Source: JAYQPQ01 sp038145405 (GTDB lineage Bacteria; Pseudomonadota; Gammaproteobacteria; Pseudomonadales; GM7GCV1). Taken from it: a stretch of DNA of 36,228 nucleotides. This document shows, piece after piece, positions 25,301 through 32,493 of this stretch (positions are counted from its first letter, which is position 1; each line of letters begins with the position of its first letter). Below the pieces are notes generated by a model, which was not told the DNA's origin, made no database searches, and saw nothing but the letters and a program-made list of their open reading frames with translations. Position numbers and translations under genes: made by a program. The stretch lies in assembly GCA_038145405.1 (NCBI GenBank), contig JAYQPQ010000011.1:1-36228 (forward strand). Direction: 5' to 3'.

Positions 25301-25871
25301 GGAATTTGCCCCTGAGTTGGCTGCGCTGGTGGCTAACCGGATCGCCGATTTGCGCCAGGGCGACAACAAGCAGTGGCTCGGCGGTCTGGTGGTCGACCAG
25401 CGCACGCTACGCACCAAACGTGGCGATCAGCTATGCATTCTGACGCTGGATGATCGCAGTGGACGCATCGAAGTAACCCTGTTTTCCGATCTGTATCGCG
25501 AAGCGGAGGCGCTGTTGCGTCCGGATACCATCCTGCTGATCGAAGGGCAGGTCGAACACGATGACTACAGCGGCGGACTGCGCGTTCGCGCCGAGCGCGT
25601 TCGCTCGCTGTTTGAATTGCGCCGGGAACGCGTCAAGACCCTGCATATCGAGCCTGCCAATCAGGGCTTGAACGCCGCAGCTATAAGCCAGCTCAAGGCC
25701 AACCTCGAGCCCTACCGTGGCGGCAACTGCCCGGTTTCTGTGCGCGTCCGTGCCAACGGCTTTAGTGGCGAGGTACGTTTGGGCCCGGACTGGCGCATCG
25801 AACCTCGCGATGAAGTGCTGCAGGAGCTGCGCCAGTCGCTGGGTTCCGGCAGCGTCCGTCTTGAGTACTAG
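22383..25871 (+). CDS. dnaE: DNA polymerase III alpha subunit
   Basis: Replicative polymerase catalytic subunit. The 1162-residue protein (E. coli 1160) has an N-terminal PHP domain starting FVHLRAHSEYSLVDG, a C-family polymerase core with VGPGRGSGAGSLV, the catalytic Asp pair in MPDFDIDFC (near 395-399) and a third Asp in LVKFDFLGLRTL (near 550). A helix-hairpin-helix region follows at about 800-900 and an OB fold at about 990-1070 (WLGGLVVDQRTLRTKRG). ATG 22383 is chosen for the family N-terminus and lies eight bases inside rnhB. In many gammaproteobacteria accA follows; here tilS does. Confidence 0.98.
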   Translation: MLDFVHLRAHSEYSLVDGILRIKPTVKRVAELGMPALAITDLTNLFAAVKFFRAAQGAGIKPLLGADLLLRDDQDRLARVPLLVMNAEGYANLVALISRAYTQGQWLGQACVERAWISEFSDGLICLSGASQGDVGRALLHGQSEEAEMLAQGWQRDFPNRYYLEVQRTGRPGDEDQLHAAAVLADQLGLPLVATNEVCFLDRSEFEAHEARTCIHQGATLADPRRKRAYTDQQYLRSAGEMAELFADLLEALENTVQIAMRCNFSLGLDQYYLPEYPTPDGMTEADYLRASAREGLGQRLQRGQAKPRDGAEPEYWQRLKLELDIIIQMGFAGYFLVVMDFIRWAKDNGIPVGPGRGSGAGSLVAYALAITDLDPIAYDLLFERFLNPERVSMPDFDIDFCMENRDRVIAYVAERYGRDAVSQIVTFGTMAAKAVVRDVARVQGKSYGLADRLSKMIPFEVGMTLEKAFEQEERLREFLQQDEDAQEIWDMALQLEGITRNCGKHAGGVVIAPTRLTDFTPLYCDERGENLVTQYDKDDVEAVGLVKFDFLGLRTLTIIDWALALANQRLARNGQPALDIGTLPLDDPATYELLKRAETTAVFQLESRGMKDLIKRLGPENFEEIIALVALFRPGPLQSGMVDDFIDRKHGRQPVSYPHPKYQHDALKPVLESTYGIILYQEQVMQIAQVIGGYSLGGADLLRRAMGKKKPEEMAKQRETFTQGAAAQGIGDDLSTNLFDLMEKFAGYGFNKSHSAAYALIAYQTAWLKTHFPAEFMAAVMSSDMQNTDKVVGFIDEANRMGLDITPPDVNAGSFGFTVNGKNQIVYGLGAIKGLGEGAIESIIQGRQESLYCDLQEFCLRIDLKKVNKRSMEALIRCGALDSLCQAHEDRGWVRAALTAQLPEAIGHAEKRLANASAGMSDMFAGDDSRLAVTAETAALSIPQGMRPWSSRERLKLEKETLGLYLTGHPIEEFAPELAALVANRIADLRQGDNKQWLGGLVVDQRTLRTKRGDQLCILTLDDRSGRIEVTLFSDLYREAEALLRPDTILLIEGQVEHDDYSGGLRVRAERVRSLFELRRERVKTLHIEPANQGLNAAAISQLKANLEPYRGGNCPVSVRVRANGFSGEVRLGPDWRIEPRDEVLQELRQSLGSGSVRLEY

Positions 25872-27141
25872 AACGCCACATTCAAACACGAATCCTCTGG
25901 GCCAGGTGCACGAGCAACTGCTGGCGGCCCCGTGCGTCTGGGTGGGCTTTAGCGGCGGTCTGGATTCGCGGTTACTGCTCGAGCTGGCTAGCGAATTGTT
26001 GCCTCGGGACAGCTTGCGCGCGCTGCACGTGAATCACGCCATGCAGGCCGATGCCGATCGATGGGAGGCCTTTTGTGCTGACACGGCAGCGCGGCTTGGC
26101 GTGGCATTCAGCAGTCATCGTGTGACGTTGCAGTCCGGCGTTAATCGGGAAGCAGCAGCGCGCGAGGCCCGCTATGAGGTGTTTAAGACCTGTCTTGGCG
26201 CAGGCGAACTGCTGCTGCTGGCGCATCACGCCGATGATCAGGCCGAGACATTGCTGTTGCGACTGATGCGCGGGTCCGGTTTGCGCGGACTCGGTGCCAT
26301 GCCGGTCGGTCGACCCCTGGGACGTGGTCAGTTGCTGCGACCCCTGCTGTCTTACTCCAGACAGGCTTTGGAGCTTATGGCGCGGGAGCGTTCACTGCAG
26401 TGGATTGAAGATCCGTCCAACCAGGACGTGCGGCTGCGCCGCAATTTTCTGCGTCGGGAGATTCTGCCGCGCCTCAAGGCTCAGTGGCAGCAGGCCGCCG
26501 TTCAGATCGCCGAAGCGGCGACTGGCCTGCAGCAAGCCCAATTGTTGCTGGATGAGTATGCGGCATTATTGATCTCCCAACTCGAGCCGCGCGAGGAAAT
26601 TGGTGGTAGCAGCCTAACGCTTGCACACTTCAATTCCCTGTCGGAGATCCAGCGACACTTGGTGTTGCGTTATCAACTGGCCGCCAGCGCTGTATACCCG
26701 GAGCGATCGCCGTTGGATGAAGCCGTGCGTCAGCTGGCCTTGGCAGGTCCCGAGCACCACATTCTGTTCGACTTTCAGGGACGTGAACTCAGGGCCTATG
26801 CGGGCCGACTTTACCTGCTGCAGGCTTTGCGCCAGCCACGGCCTGATGAAGCCTACACCTGGGATGGTCAAAAAGCCTTGGTTATCCCCGGTATCGGACA
26901 ACTGGAACCCTGGTGTGCGGGCGAATTTCAGGTACGTTTTCGCCGCGGTGGTGAAAGCTACACTGCCAAGTTGCAAAGCTCATCGCATCGGCTGAAAGAC
27001 TATTTTCAGGAGGCGAGGGTGCCGCCCTGGGTACGCGAGCGCAGCCCCTTGATCTATCTGGAAGAGGAACTGGTGGCCGTTGCCGGCCTGTGCAGCTTTG
27101 GCTCGGAGGATGCCCCAGGCTTTACCTGGGGCGGCACCTGA
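25861..27141 (+). CDS. tilS: tRNA(Ile)-lysidine synthase
   Basis: ATP-dependent enzyme that converts the wobble cytidine of the tRNA-Ile CAU anticodon to lysidine, making it read AUA. The PP-loop motif is VGFSGGLDSRLLLEL near residue 28-42; LLLAHHADDQAETLLLRLMRGSGLRGL is represented by its key HADDQAET segment. The C-terminal TilS domains (about 230-426) include an LKDYFQEARVPPWVR segment. The start is uncertain: TTG 25861 overlaps the dnaE end by 11 bases, and GTG 25906 would give 15 fewer residues and still keep the PP-loop; neither has a clear Shine-Dalgarno. The next plus-strand gene, pyrG, is 522 bases on. Confidence 0.92.
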   Translation: MSTRTPHSNTNPLGQVHEQLLAAPCVWVGFSGGLDSRLLLELASELLPRDSLRALHVNHAMQADADRWEAFCADTAARLGVAFSSHRVTLQSGVNREAAAREARYEVFKTCLGAGELLLLAHHADDQAETLLLRLMRGSGLRGLGAMPVGRPLGRGQLLRPLLSYSRQALELMARERSLQWIEDPSNQDVRLRRNFLRREILPRLKAQWQQAAVQIAEAATGLQQAQLLLDEYAALLISQLEPREEIGGSSLTLAHFNSLSEIQRHLVLRYQLAASAVYPERSPLDEAVRQLALAGPEHHILFDFQGRELRAYAGRLYLLQALRQPRPDEAYTWDGQKALVIPGIGQLEPWCAGEFQVRFRRGGESYTAKLQSSSHRLKDYFQEARVPPWVRERSPLIYLEEELVAVAGLCSFGSEDAPGFTWGGT

Positions 27142-27159
27142 GAACCAAACAGCAGACGA

Positions 27160-27468
27160 TCAGAGTTTGGCCGACCAGGCTGAGCACCAGCCTTTGGCAG
27201 CGACCAGACGGTTCTGGAACAGCGAACAAGGACCCCATTCGGCATCGGCTGCACCCGAGTAAAGTATGCAGTTGGTGCAGGTTCGGCCAGCCGGAGCGGC
27301 GGTCTGCGTAGCATCGTGCTTGTAGCTTAGGGCCAGTGCCGTGGGATCGGTTTCCGGCACCTGCTCCTGCGCCGAGGCCAGATTACAGAGCGGAATCAAG
27401 GAAGATAGGGCAATGCCCTGAGAGGCTGATTTCAAAAAACGACGGCGTGAAAACTCTGATTTATTCAT
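27160..27468 (-). CDS. High-potential iron-sulfur protein (HiPIP), Tat-exported
   Basis: Small periplasmic electron carrier. The 102-residue precursor has a twin-arginine signal (SRRRFLK at 7-13, hydrophobic stretch 18-32, likely cleavage after ASA about residue 33). The mature part has four Cys at 64, 67, 81 and 95 (C-X2-C-X13-C-X13-C), with Tyr in LSYKHDA and aromatic residues near the cluster, as in HiPIPs holding a [4Fe-4S] 3+/2+ centre. ATG 27468 is chosen over an in-frame codon at 27495 because GGAGG precedes it and it gives a compact Tat signal. It is convergent with tilS (18-base gap) and divergent from pyrG; neither neighbour suggests its redox partner. Confidence 0.92.
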   Translation of the reverse strand: MNKSEFSRRRFLKSASQGIALSSLIPLCNLASAQEQVPETDPTALALSYKHDATQTAAPAGRTCTNCILYSGAADAEWGPCSLFQNRLVAAKGWCSAWSAKL

Positions 27469-27663
27469 GGCTCCTCCCAATTGCAAAACACGCATAGCAA
27501 TGATTAATAGGCGTGCTGGAAGGCTTTGTCAACATTGCTGGATCCGGGACGCTTGTGCTAAGGTAAACTCCCATCTCGTGAAAGGATTGTCAGCCCCGGG
27601 AGTCTCTCGAGATGGGCATCTGGCACCCCTTCATTTTTATCTAAACTGGCCATTGGGCGGTGC
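27469..27663. promoter_or_regulatory. Divergent control region of the HiPIP gene and pyrG
   Basis: On the plus strand an extended -10, TGCTAAGGT (27556-27564), could start pyrG transcription around 27570. On the minus strand only the strong GGAGG Shine-Dalgarno of the HiPIP gene stands out; no clear promoter hexamers are seen for it. The pyrG leader stem-loop is listed separately. Confidence 0.45.
27570..27616 (+). promoter_or_regulatory. pyrG leader stem-loop
   Basis: CCCATCTCG (27570-27578) and CGAGATGGG (27608-27616) form a perfect 9-base-pair inverted repeat with a 29-base loop. If transcription starts just after the extended -10 at 27556-27564, the stem forms at the very 5' end of the mRNA, whose first bases are C-rich. 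No U-tract follows directly, so it is not a simple terminator. CTP-sensitive 5' control is known for other pyrimidine genes (pyrC in E. coli, pyrG in Bacillus); its use here is inference. Confidence 0.5.
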
Positions 27664-29289
27664 ATGACCCGTTTTATTTTTGTCACTGGCGGCGTGGTTT
27701 CTTCCCTGGGTAAGGGAATTGCCGCTGCCTCTCTCGGCGCCGTACTCGAAGCGCGGGATCTCAAAGTCACCATTCTCAAGCTCGATCCCTATCTGAACGT
27801 GGATCCGGGCACCATGAGCCCCTTCCAGCACGGCGAGGTGTTTGTCACCGAAGACGGTGCCGAAACGGACCTGGATCTGGGGCACTACGAGCGCTTCCTG
27901 CGCAGCAAGACTTCCAAACGCAATAACTTCACCACCGGTCAGGTGTACGAAACCATCCTGCGACGCGAGCGACGCGGCGACTTTCTCGGCGGCACGGTGC
28001 AGGTCATTCCCCATGTGACCGATGAGATCAAGTCGCGCATCCTGGCGGGCGGCGAGGGCTGCGATGTCGCCATCGTCGAAATAGGTGGTACGGTGGGCGA
28101 CATCGAATCCCAGCCTTTCCTCGAGGCGGTGCGCCAGCTGAAGGTCGAACTCGGTTCGCATCGCGCTCTGCTCATGCATCTGACCCTGGTGCCCTTTATT
28201 GCCGCAGCGGGTGAGATCAAAACCAAACCCACCCAGCACTCTGTCAAGGAGCTGCGCTCCATCGGATTGCAGCCGGAAATACTGCTGTGTCGATCCGAGG
28301 TTGAGGTAGACGACAGCTCGCGTAAAAAAATTGCGCTCTTTACCAGTGTGGAGTATCGCGCGGTCATTCCCATGCCCGATGTGAAAAGCATCTACTCCAT
28401 TCCCATGCGCCTGAAGAATTATGGGCTCGATCAGATCGTCATCGAAAAATTTGGCCTACAGCAGCCCGAAGCCAACCTGGCTGATTGGGAAAAGGTAGTC
28501 AGCCTGCAGCAGGCGGCCAAGGGCTCAGTCGAGATCGCCATGGTCGGCAAATACATGGATCTGCCCGATGCCTACAAATCGCTAAACGAAGCGCTGGATC
28601 ACGGTGGTCTGCATAACGAAACCAAGGTCAAGATTCGCTATGTCGATTCGGAGGAAGTGGAAACCCAGGGCCTGGGCTTGCTGGATGGCGTCGATGCCAT
28701 TCTGGTGCCGGGCGGCTTTGGCCAGCGCGGTATCGAAGGCAAGATCGCTGCAGTGCGCCATGCGCGCGAGCAGGGCATTCCCTACCTTGCCATCTGTCTG
28801 GGTATGCAGGTCGCGGTAATCGAGTTTGCACGCGATCTGGTGGGCCTGAATGACGCGAATAGCACCGAATTCAATGCGCAGACGCCACACCCCGTAATCG
28901 CCATGATCACCGAGTGGCGCGAGGCTGACGGCAATGTGCAGCAGCGTTCTGCGGCCAGCGATTTGGGCGGAACCATGCGTCTTGGATCCCAGCCCTGCAT
29001 GTTGGAAAAGGACAGCCGCACCTATGGCCTCTACGCCAGCGAAGTCATTCACGAACGCCATCGCCACCGCTACGAGGTCAACGGACACTACGTAGCGCAG
29101 CTGCAAAAAGCCGGACTCAAGATTGCCGGTTGGTCGGGCGACCACAATCTGGTCGAGATCATCGAGATACCCGGCCACCCGTGGTTTGTCGCTTGTCAGT
29201 TTCACCCCGAGTTCACCTCGACCCCGCGCGATGGCCATCCGCTGTTTGGCGGCTTCGTGCGCGCCGCGATAAGCTATCGGGATCGCTAG
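27664..29289 (+). CDS. pyrG: CTP synthase
   Basis: Aminates UTP to CTP with glutamine as nitrogen donor. The 541-residue protein has the synthetase domain starting FVTGGVVSSLGKGIAAASLG with DPYLNVDPGTMSPFQHGEVF and DGAETDLDLGHYERF, and the class I glutamine amidotransferase domain from about residue 290 with VPGGFGQRG and the nucleophile C378 in LAICLGMQ. The catalytic His and Glu lie in CQFHPEF near the C-terminus. Length is near that of E. coli PyrG (545). It is followed by kdsA after 16 bases. Confidence 0.98.
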   Translation: MTRFIFVTGGVVSSLGKGIAAASLGAVLEARDLKVTILKLDPYLNVDPGTMSPFQHGEVFVTEDGAETDLDLGHYERFLRSKTSKRNNFTTGQVYETILRRERRGDFLGGTVQVIPHVTDEIKSRILAGGEGCDVAIVEIGGTVGDIESQPFLEAVRQLKVELGSHRALLMHLTLVPFIAAAGEIKTKPTQHSVKELRSIGLQPEILLCRSEVEVDDSSRKKIALFTSVEYRAVIPMPDVKSIYSIPMRLKNYGLDQIVIEKFGLQQPEANLADWEKVVSLQQAAKGSVEIAMVGKYMDLPDAYKSLNEALDHGGLHNETKVKIRYVDSEEVETQGLGLLDGVDAILVPGGFGQRGIEGKIAAVRHAREQGIPYLAICLGMQVAVIEFARDLVGLNDANSTEFNAQTPHPVIAMITEWREADGNVQQRSAASDLGGTMRLGSQPCMLEKDSRTYGLYASEVIHERHRHRYEVNGHYVAQLQKAGLKIAGWSGDHNLVEIIEIPGHPWFVACQFHPEFTSTPRDGHPLFGGFVRAAISYRDR

Positions 29290-29305
29290 ACAGAGTAGGG
29301 CTGAC

Positions 29306-30151
29306 ATGCAGACACATCTGAATATCGCCGACATCGAAGTCGGCAACCATCTGCCCTTTGTGCTGTTTGGCGGGCTCAACGTTCTGGAAACCCGCGATCT
29401 GGCGCTGCAGACAGCCGAGACCTTTGTGCGCGTCTGTCGGCAGCTCGAAATTCCCTATGTGTTCAAGGCCTCGTTCGACAAGGCCAACCGTTCTTCCATT
29501 TATTCTTTTCGCGGCCCCGGGCTGGATGAGGGGCTGCGCATACTCGATGAGGTCAAGCAGACCTTTGGCGTACCCATCATCACCGATATCCACGAGCCGC
29601 ATCAGGCAGCGCCCGCGGCCGAGGTGTGTGCGGTGTTACAACTTCCGGCTTTCCTGGCACGGCAGACCGATCTGGTGCGGGCTTTGGCCGAAACCGGCGC
29701 TGTTATCAACGTGAAGAAACCGCAGTTTCTATCTCCCGAGCAGATGGTGCATATCGTGACCAAGTTTGCCGAGTGTGGAAACCCGCGTGTGATGCTGTGC
29801 GAGCGCGGCACCCAGTTCGGGTACGACAATCTGGTGGTCGATATGCTGGGATTCGCCCTGATGAAGAACCAGTGTCACTGCCCCATTATTTTTGACGTCA
29901 CGCACGCCTTGCAGCGCCGCGATCCCGGTGCGGCAGCCTCTGGTGGACGCCGTGCGCAGATCCTCGATCTGGCTCGGGCTGGTATGGCTACAGGGCTCGC
30001 CGGGCTTTTTCTGGAAGCCCATCCCGATCCGGATAAGGCGCGTTGCGACGGCCCCAGTGCGCTGCCGCTGGCGCGTCTCCGCGATTTCCTTTCGCAGGTC
30101 AAAGCGATCGATAGCTTGGTAAAATCTTTCGCTCCCCTGACCATCAACTAA
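29306..30151 (+). CDS. kdsA: 3-deoxy-D-manno-octulosonate 8-phosphate synthase
   Basis: Condenses PEP with arabinose 5-phosphate to give Kdo-8-phosphate for the LPS inner core. The 281-residue TIM-barrel protein has FVLFGGLNVLETRD with Asn25, the residue that marks the metal-independent class (E. coli N26), plus FKASFDKANRSS, QTDLV, NVKKPQFLSPEQM and GTQFGYDNLVVDM. The order pyrG-kdsA-eno is the usual gammaproteobacterial arrangement. The gap to eno is 17 bases. Confidence 0.98.
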   Translation: MQTHLNIADIEVGNHLPFVLFGGLNVLETRDLALQTAETFVRVCRQLEIPYVFKASFDKANRSSIYSFRGPGLDEGLRILDEVKQTFGVPIITDIHEPHQAAPAAEVCAVLQLPAFLARQTDLVRALAETGAVINVKKPQFLSPEQMVHIVTKFAECGNPRVMLCERGTQFGYDNLVVDMLGFALMKNQCHCPIIFDVTHALQRRDPGAAASGGRRAQILDLARAGMATGLAGLFLEAHPDPDKARCDGPSALPLARLRDFLSQVKAIDSLVKSFAPLTIN

Positions 30152-30168
30152 GACCCAGGAGTTAGATG

Positions 30169-31458
30169 ATGAGTGAAATAGCGGATATCCGCGGTTTCGA
30201 AGTATTGGATTCCCGTGGCAATCCCACGGTGATGGTCGAGGTGACCCTGGCCTCCGGTGTCGTCGGCGCGGCCTGCGCACCCAGTGGTGCCTCGACCGGC
30301 TCGCGCGAAGCGCTGGAGCTGCGCGATGGCGATGCCTCTCGCTACCTCGGCAAGGGCGTGCTCACTGCCGTGAGTAAGGTGAACGGTCCCATTCGCGAGC
30401 TGCTGATGCGCGCCGATGTCATGCATCAGTCCGCTCTGGATCGCGCCATGATCGAAGCCGATGGTACCGAGAACAAGTCGCAGTTCGGTGCCAACGCCAT
30501 TCTCGCCGTGTCCCTGGCTAGCGCCAAGGCGGCCGCCATACAGTCTGGCATTCCGCTTTACGAACACATTGCGACCCTGAGCGGTACGCGGGCTCTCACC
30601 ATGCCTTTACCCATGATGAACATCCTCAATGGGGGCGAGCACGCCGACAACAATGTCGATATCCAGGAGTTCATGGTGCAGCCTGTTTCGGCCACCAGTT
30701 TTGCTGAAGGCCTGCGCATGGGGGCAGAAATCTTTCACCACCTGAAGAAGGTGCTGCAGGGGCAGGGCCTGAATACGGCCGTGGGCGACGAGGGCGGATT
30801 TGCCCCGAGCCTGCTATCCAACGAAGCCGCACTCGGAGTCATTGCCGAGGCTGTCGAGCGTGCCGGCTATGAATTGGGCAAGGATGTTTTACTGGCCCTC
30901 GACTGCGCCGCCAGCGAATTTTACAAAAAGGGCAAGTACGAACTCAGTGGCGAAGGTGCCAGCTACGATGCCAGCGGCTTTGCCGACTACCTGGCGCAAC
31001 TGTGCGATCGCTATCCGATCCGTTCCATCGAGGATGGCATGGACGAAAGTGACTGGGATGGCTGGAAAATTCTGACAGACCGCATTGGCGATCGCGTGCA
31101 ACTGGTCGGCGACGATCTGTTTGTTACCAACACTGCCATTCTCAAGCGCGGCATCGATACCGGTGTGGCCAACTCCATTCTGATCAAGTTTAACCAGATC
31201 GGCAGTCTGACGGAAACGCTGGAAGCTATTGCCATGGCGCGTCAGGCAGGCTACACAGCGGTGATTTCCCATCGCTCGGGCGAGACGGAGGACACTACCA
31301 TTGCTGATCTGGCGGTTGGTACTGCCGCGGGCCAGATCAAAACGGGTTCGCTCTGTCGTTCGGATCGCGTGGCCAAATACAACCGTTTGTTGCGTATCGA
31401 AGCAGAAACCGGCGGCATTGCGCCCTACCGGGGCTTAGCAGAGCTGCTGCGCGCTTAG
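30169..31458 (+). CDS. eno: Enolase
   Basis: Interconverts 2-phosphoglycerate and phosphoenolpyruvate in glycolysis, and supplies the PEP that KdsA uses. The 429-residue protein has the N-terminal FEVLDSRGNPTV, SGASTGSREALELRD, the catalytic-loop region GDEGGFAP, metal-ligand segments ALDCAASEFY and SIEDGMDESDW, the catalytic Lys in LIKFNQIGSLTET and the signature SHRSGETEDTTIADLAV. ATG 30169 is preferred over ATG 30166 because AGGAG (30157-30161) is then seven bases away. The stop overlaps the convergent flippase-like gene by four bases. ftsB, the common next gene, is missing here. Confidence 0.98.
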   Translation: MSEIADIRGFEVLDSRGNPTVMVEVTLASGVVGAACAPSGASTGSREALELRDGDASRYLGKGVLTAVSKVNGPIRELLMRADVMHQSALDRAMIEADGTENKSQFGANAILAVSLASAKAAAIQSGIPLYEHIATLSGTRALTMPLPMMNILNGGEHADNNVDIQEFMVQPVSATSFAEGLRMGAEIFHHLKKVLQGQGLNTAVGDEGGFAPSLLSNEAALGVIAEAVERAGYELGKDVLLALDCAASEFYKKGKYELSGEGASYDASGFADYLAQLCDRYPIRSIEDGMDESDWDGWKILTDRIGDRVQLVGDDLFVTNTAILKRGIDTGVANSILIKFNQIGSLTETLEAIAMARQAGYTAVISHRSGETEDTTIADLAVGTAAGQIKTGSLCRSDRVAKYNRLLRIEAETGGIAPYRGLAELLRA

Positions 31459-32408
31459 TGCGCTGGACGTCGGCCCGGCAGCAGCAGGGCCAGCAGACCG
31501 CCGAGGAGGGTGGCAACAATCAGCAGAATGTGCAGATTGATGCCGCCCTGCAATGCCTGCTTGGGATCGGCGCCGGACAGCGTCGCTCCAGCTACCACCC
31601 CCGCTTCATAGGTTCCCAGTCCAGCCGGCGCATGAATGGGCAGGATGGAGCTCAGTTCACCGCCCAGTGCCCCGAGAAAGGCATCCAGCCAGTCCAACTG
31701 CGCAAACACCTGCACGACTAGCGCAAAAATGCCGAGTTTGAGCGACCAATTCATCCAGGTGAAGAGCAGCGAACGCAATAGGGGCGGCCAGTGCATGGGG
31801 ATGCCTGTTACCAGCTTCGCTGTGAAGCCTTGCAGTTTGCCGGGCAACCGCGGCAGCAGGTGCTGAGCCAGCAGGGGTTGTAATAGAAGCACCAGCAGCG
31901 GCGTGAGCGCGGCCAGCACCCAGATCAACCAGAACCATCCAGCCTGCCCACTCCAGGTCAGCCAGGCAGCAGCGCCCAGTAGCAGGACCACGCCCAGATC
32001 GAGAAAGCGAAACCACACCAGGGTGCCGGTGGTGCGACTGATCGACAAATTGAAATAGGCCTTCATCAGTAGGGGAAAACTGGCCTCGCCCGAGCGCATG
32101 GGCAGTAAATTGTTGGCCAGGTTATGCAACAGGGTGAGCTTGAAGCAGGTAACGAAAGCCACGCCCGGTTCATGGCGAAAATAGTCCCAGATGCGGACCG
32201 CGCGGATCAGGTAGGTGGCGATGATCAGTGCCAATACCAGACCCACCTGCAGCAGCGACCAGTCCTGCCAGTGGCGCAGAATGGTCGACCAGCCCCAGGC
32301 CCACTCCACTACGGCAAAATAGGCCAGGATCAACAGCAGTCCGACTAGCCTGCCAAGCCAATGGCGACGGTCGGTTGAGGCCGTTAAATTCTGCGGGAGG
32401 TGAGGCAT
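31455..32408 (-). CDS. Flippase-like integral membrane protein (LPG_synthase_TM / UPF0104 family)
   Basis: The 317-residue protein is very hydrophobic, with about seven or eight membrane segments. Two family motifs are visible: NNLLPMRSGEASFPLLMK (about residue 99-116), and PIHAPAGLGTYEAGV (about 257-271). This family covers the membrane half of MprF, AglD-like and other flippase-like proteins often next to glycosyltransferases. There is no lysyltransferase domain, so it is not MprF. Divergent from the GT2 gene and facing GT39 and PAP2 genes beyond it, it is a candidate for moving a lipid-linked sugar across the inner membrane; that role is inferred from context. TACAAT (32432 to 32427) is a possible -10. 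Its stop overlaps eno. Confidence 0.85.
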   Translation of the reverse strand: MPHLPQNLTASTDRRHWLGRLVGLLLILAYFAVVEWAWGWSTILRHWQDWSLLQVGLVLALIIATYLIRAVRIWDYFRHEPGVAFVTCFKLTLLHNLANNLLPMRSGEASFPLLMKAYFNLSISRTTGTLVWFRFLDLGVVLLLGAAAWLTWSGQAGWFWLIWVLAALTPLLVLLLQPLLAQHLLPRLPGKLQGFTAKLVTGIPMHWPPLLRSLLFTWMNWSLKLGIFALVVQVFAQLDWLDAFLGALGGELSSILPIHAPAGLGTYEAGVVAGATLSGADPKQALQGGINLHILLIVATLLGGLLALLLPGRRPAH

Positions 32409-32493
32409 GAAAATGCGTGGAAGGCTATTGTATTCTGGTGGACAATGTTACAGCATCCCCCGCCTGCTGAGATAACGCCGCCGAGTAAATTGC
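32409..32493. promoter_or_regulatory. Short divergent intergenic region between flippase-like gene and GT2 gene
   Basis: The 85-base region holds TACAAT on the minus strand (32432 to 32427), well placed as a -10 for the flippase-like gene with a very short leader. For the plus strand no convincing -10/-35 pair stands out. A shared control region for both directions would tie the cassette together, but this is inference. Confidence 0.35.

Noticed and set aside
11710..31095. Scattered GCGATCGC octamers (for example near 11713, 23607, 26703, 31006 and 31087) as a possible repeat family.
   Set aside because: They occur inside coding regions of a GC-rich genome at irregular spacing and read as ordinary codons; no flanking similarity was seen.
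31455..32408. MprF-type lysyl-phosphatidylglycerol synthase.
   Set aside because: Only the membrane domain is present at 317 residues; the soluble lysyltransferase domain is absent, so the call is limited to flippase-like.
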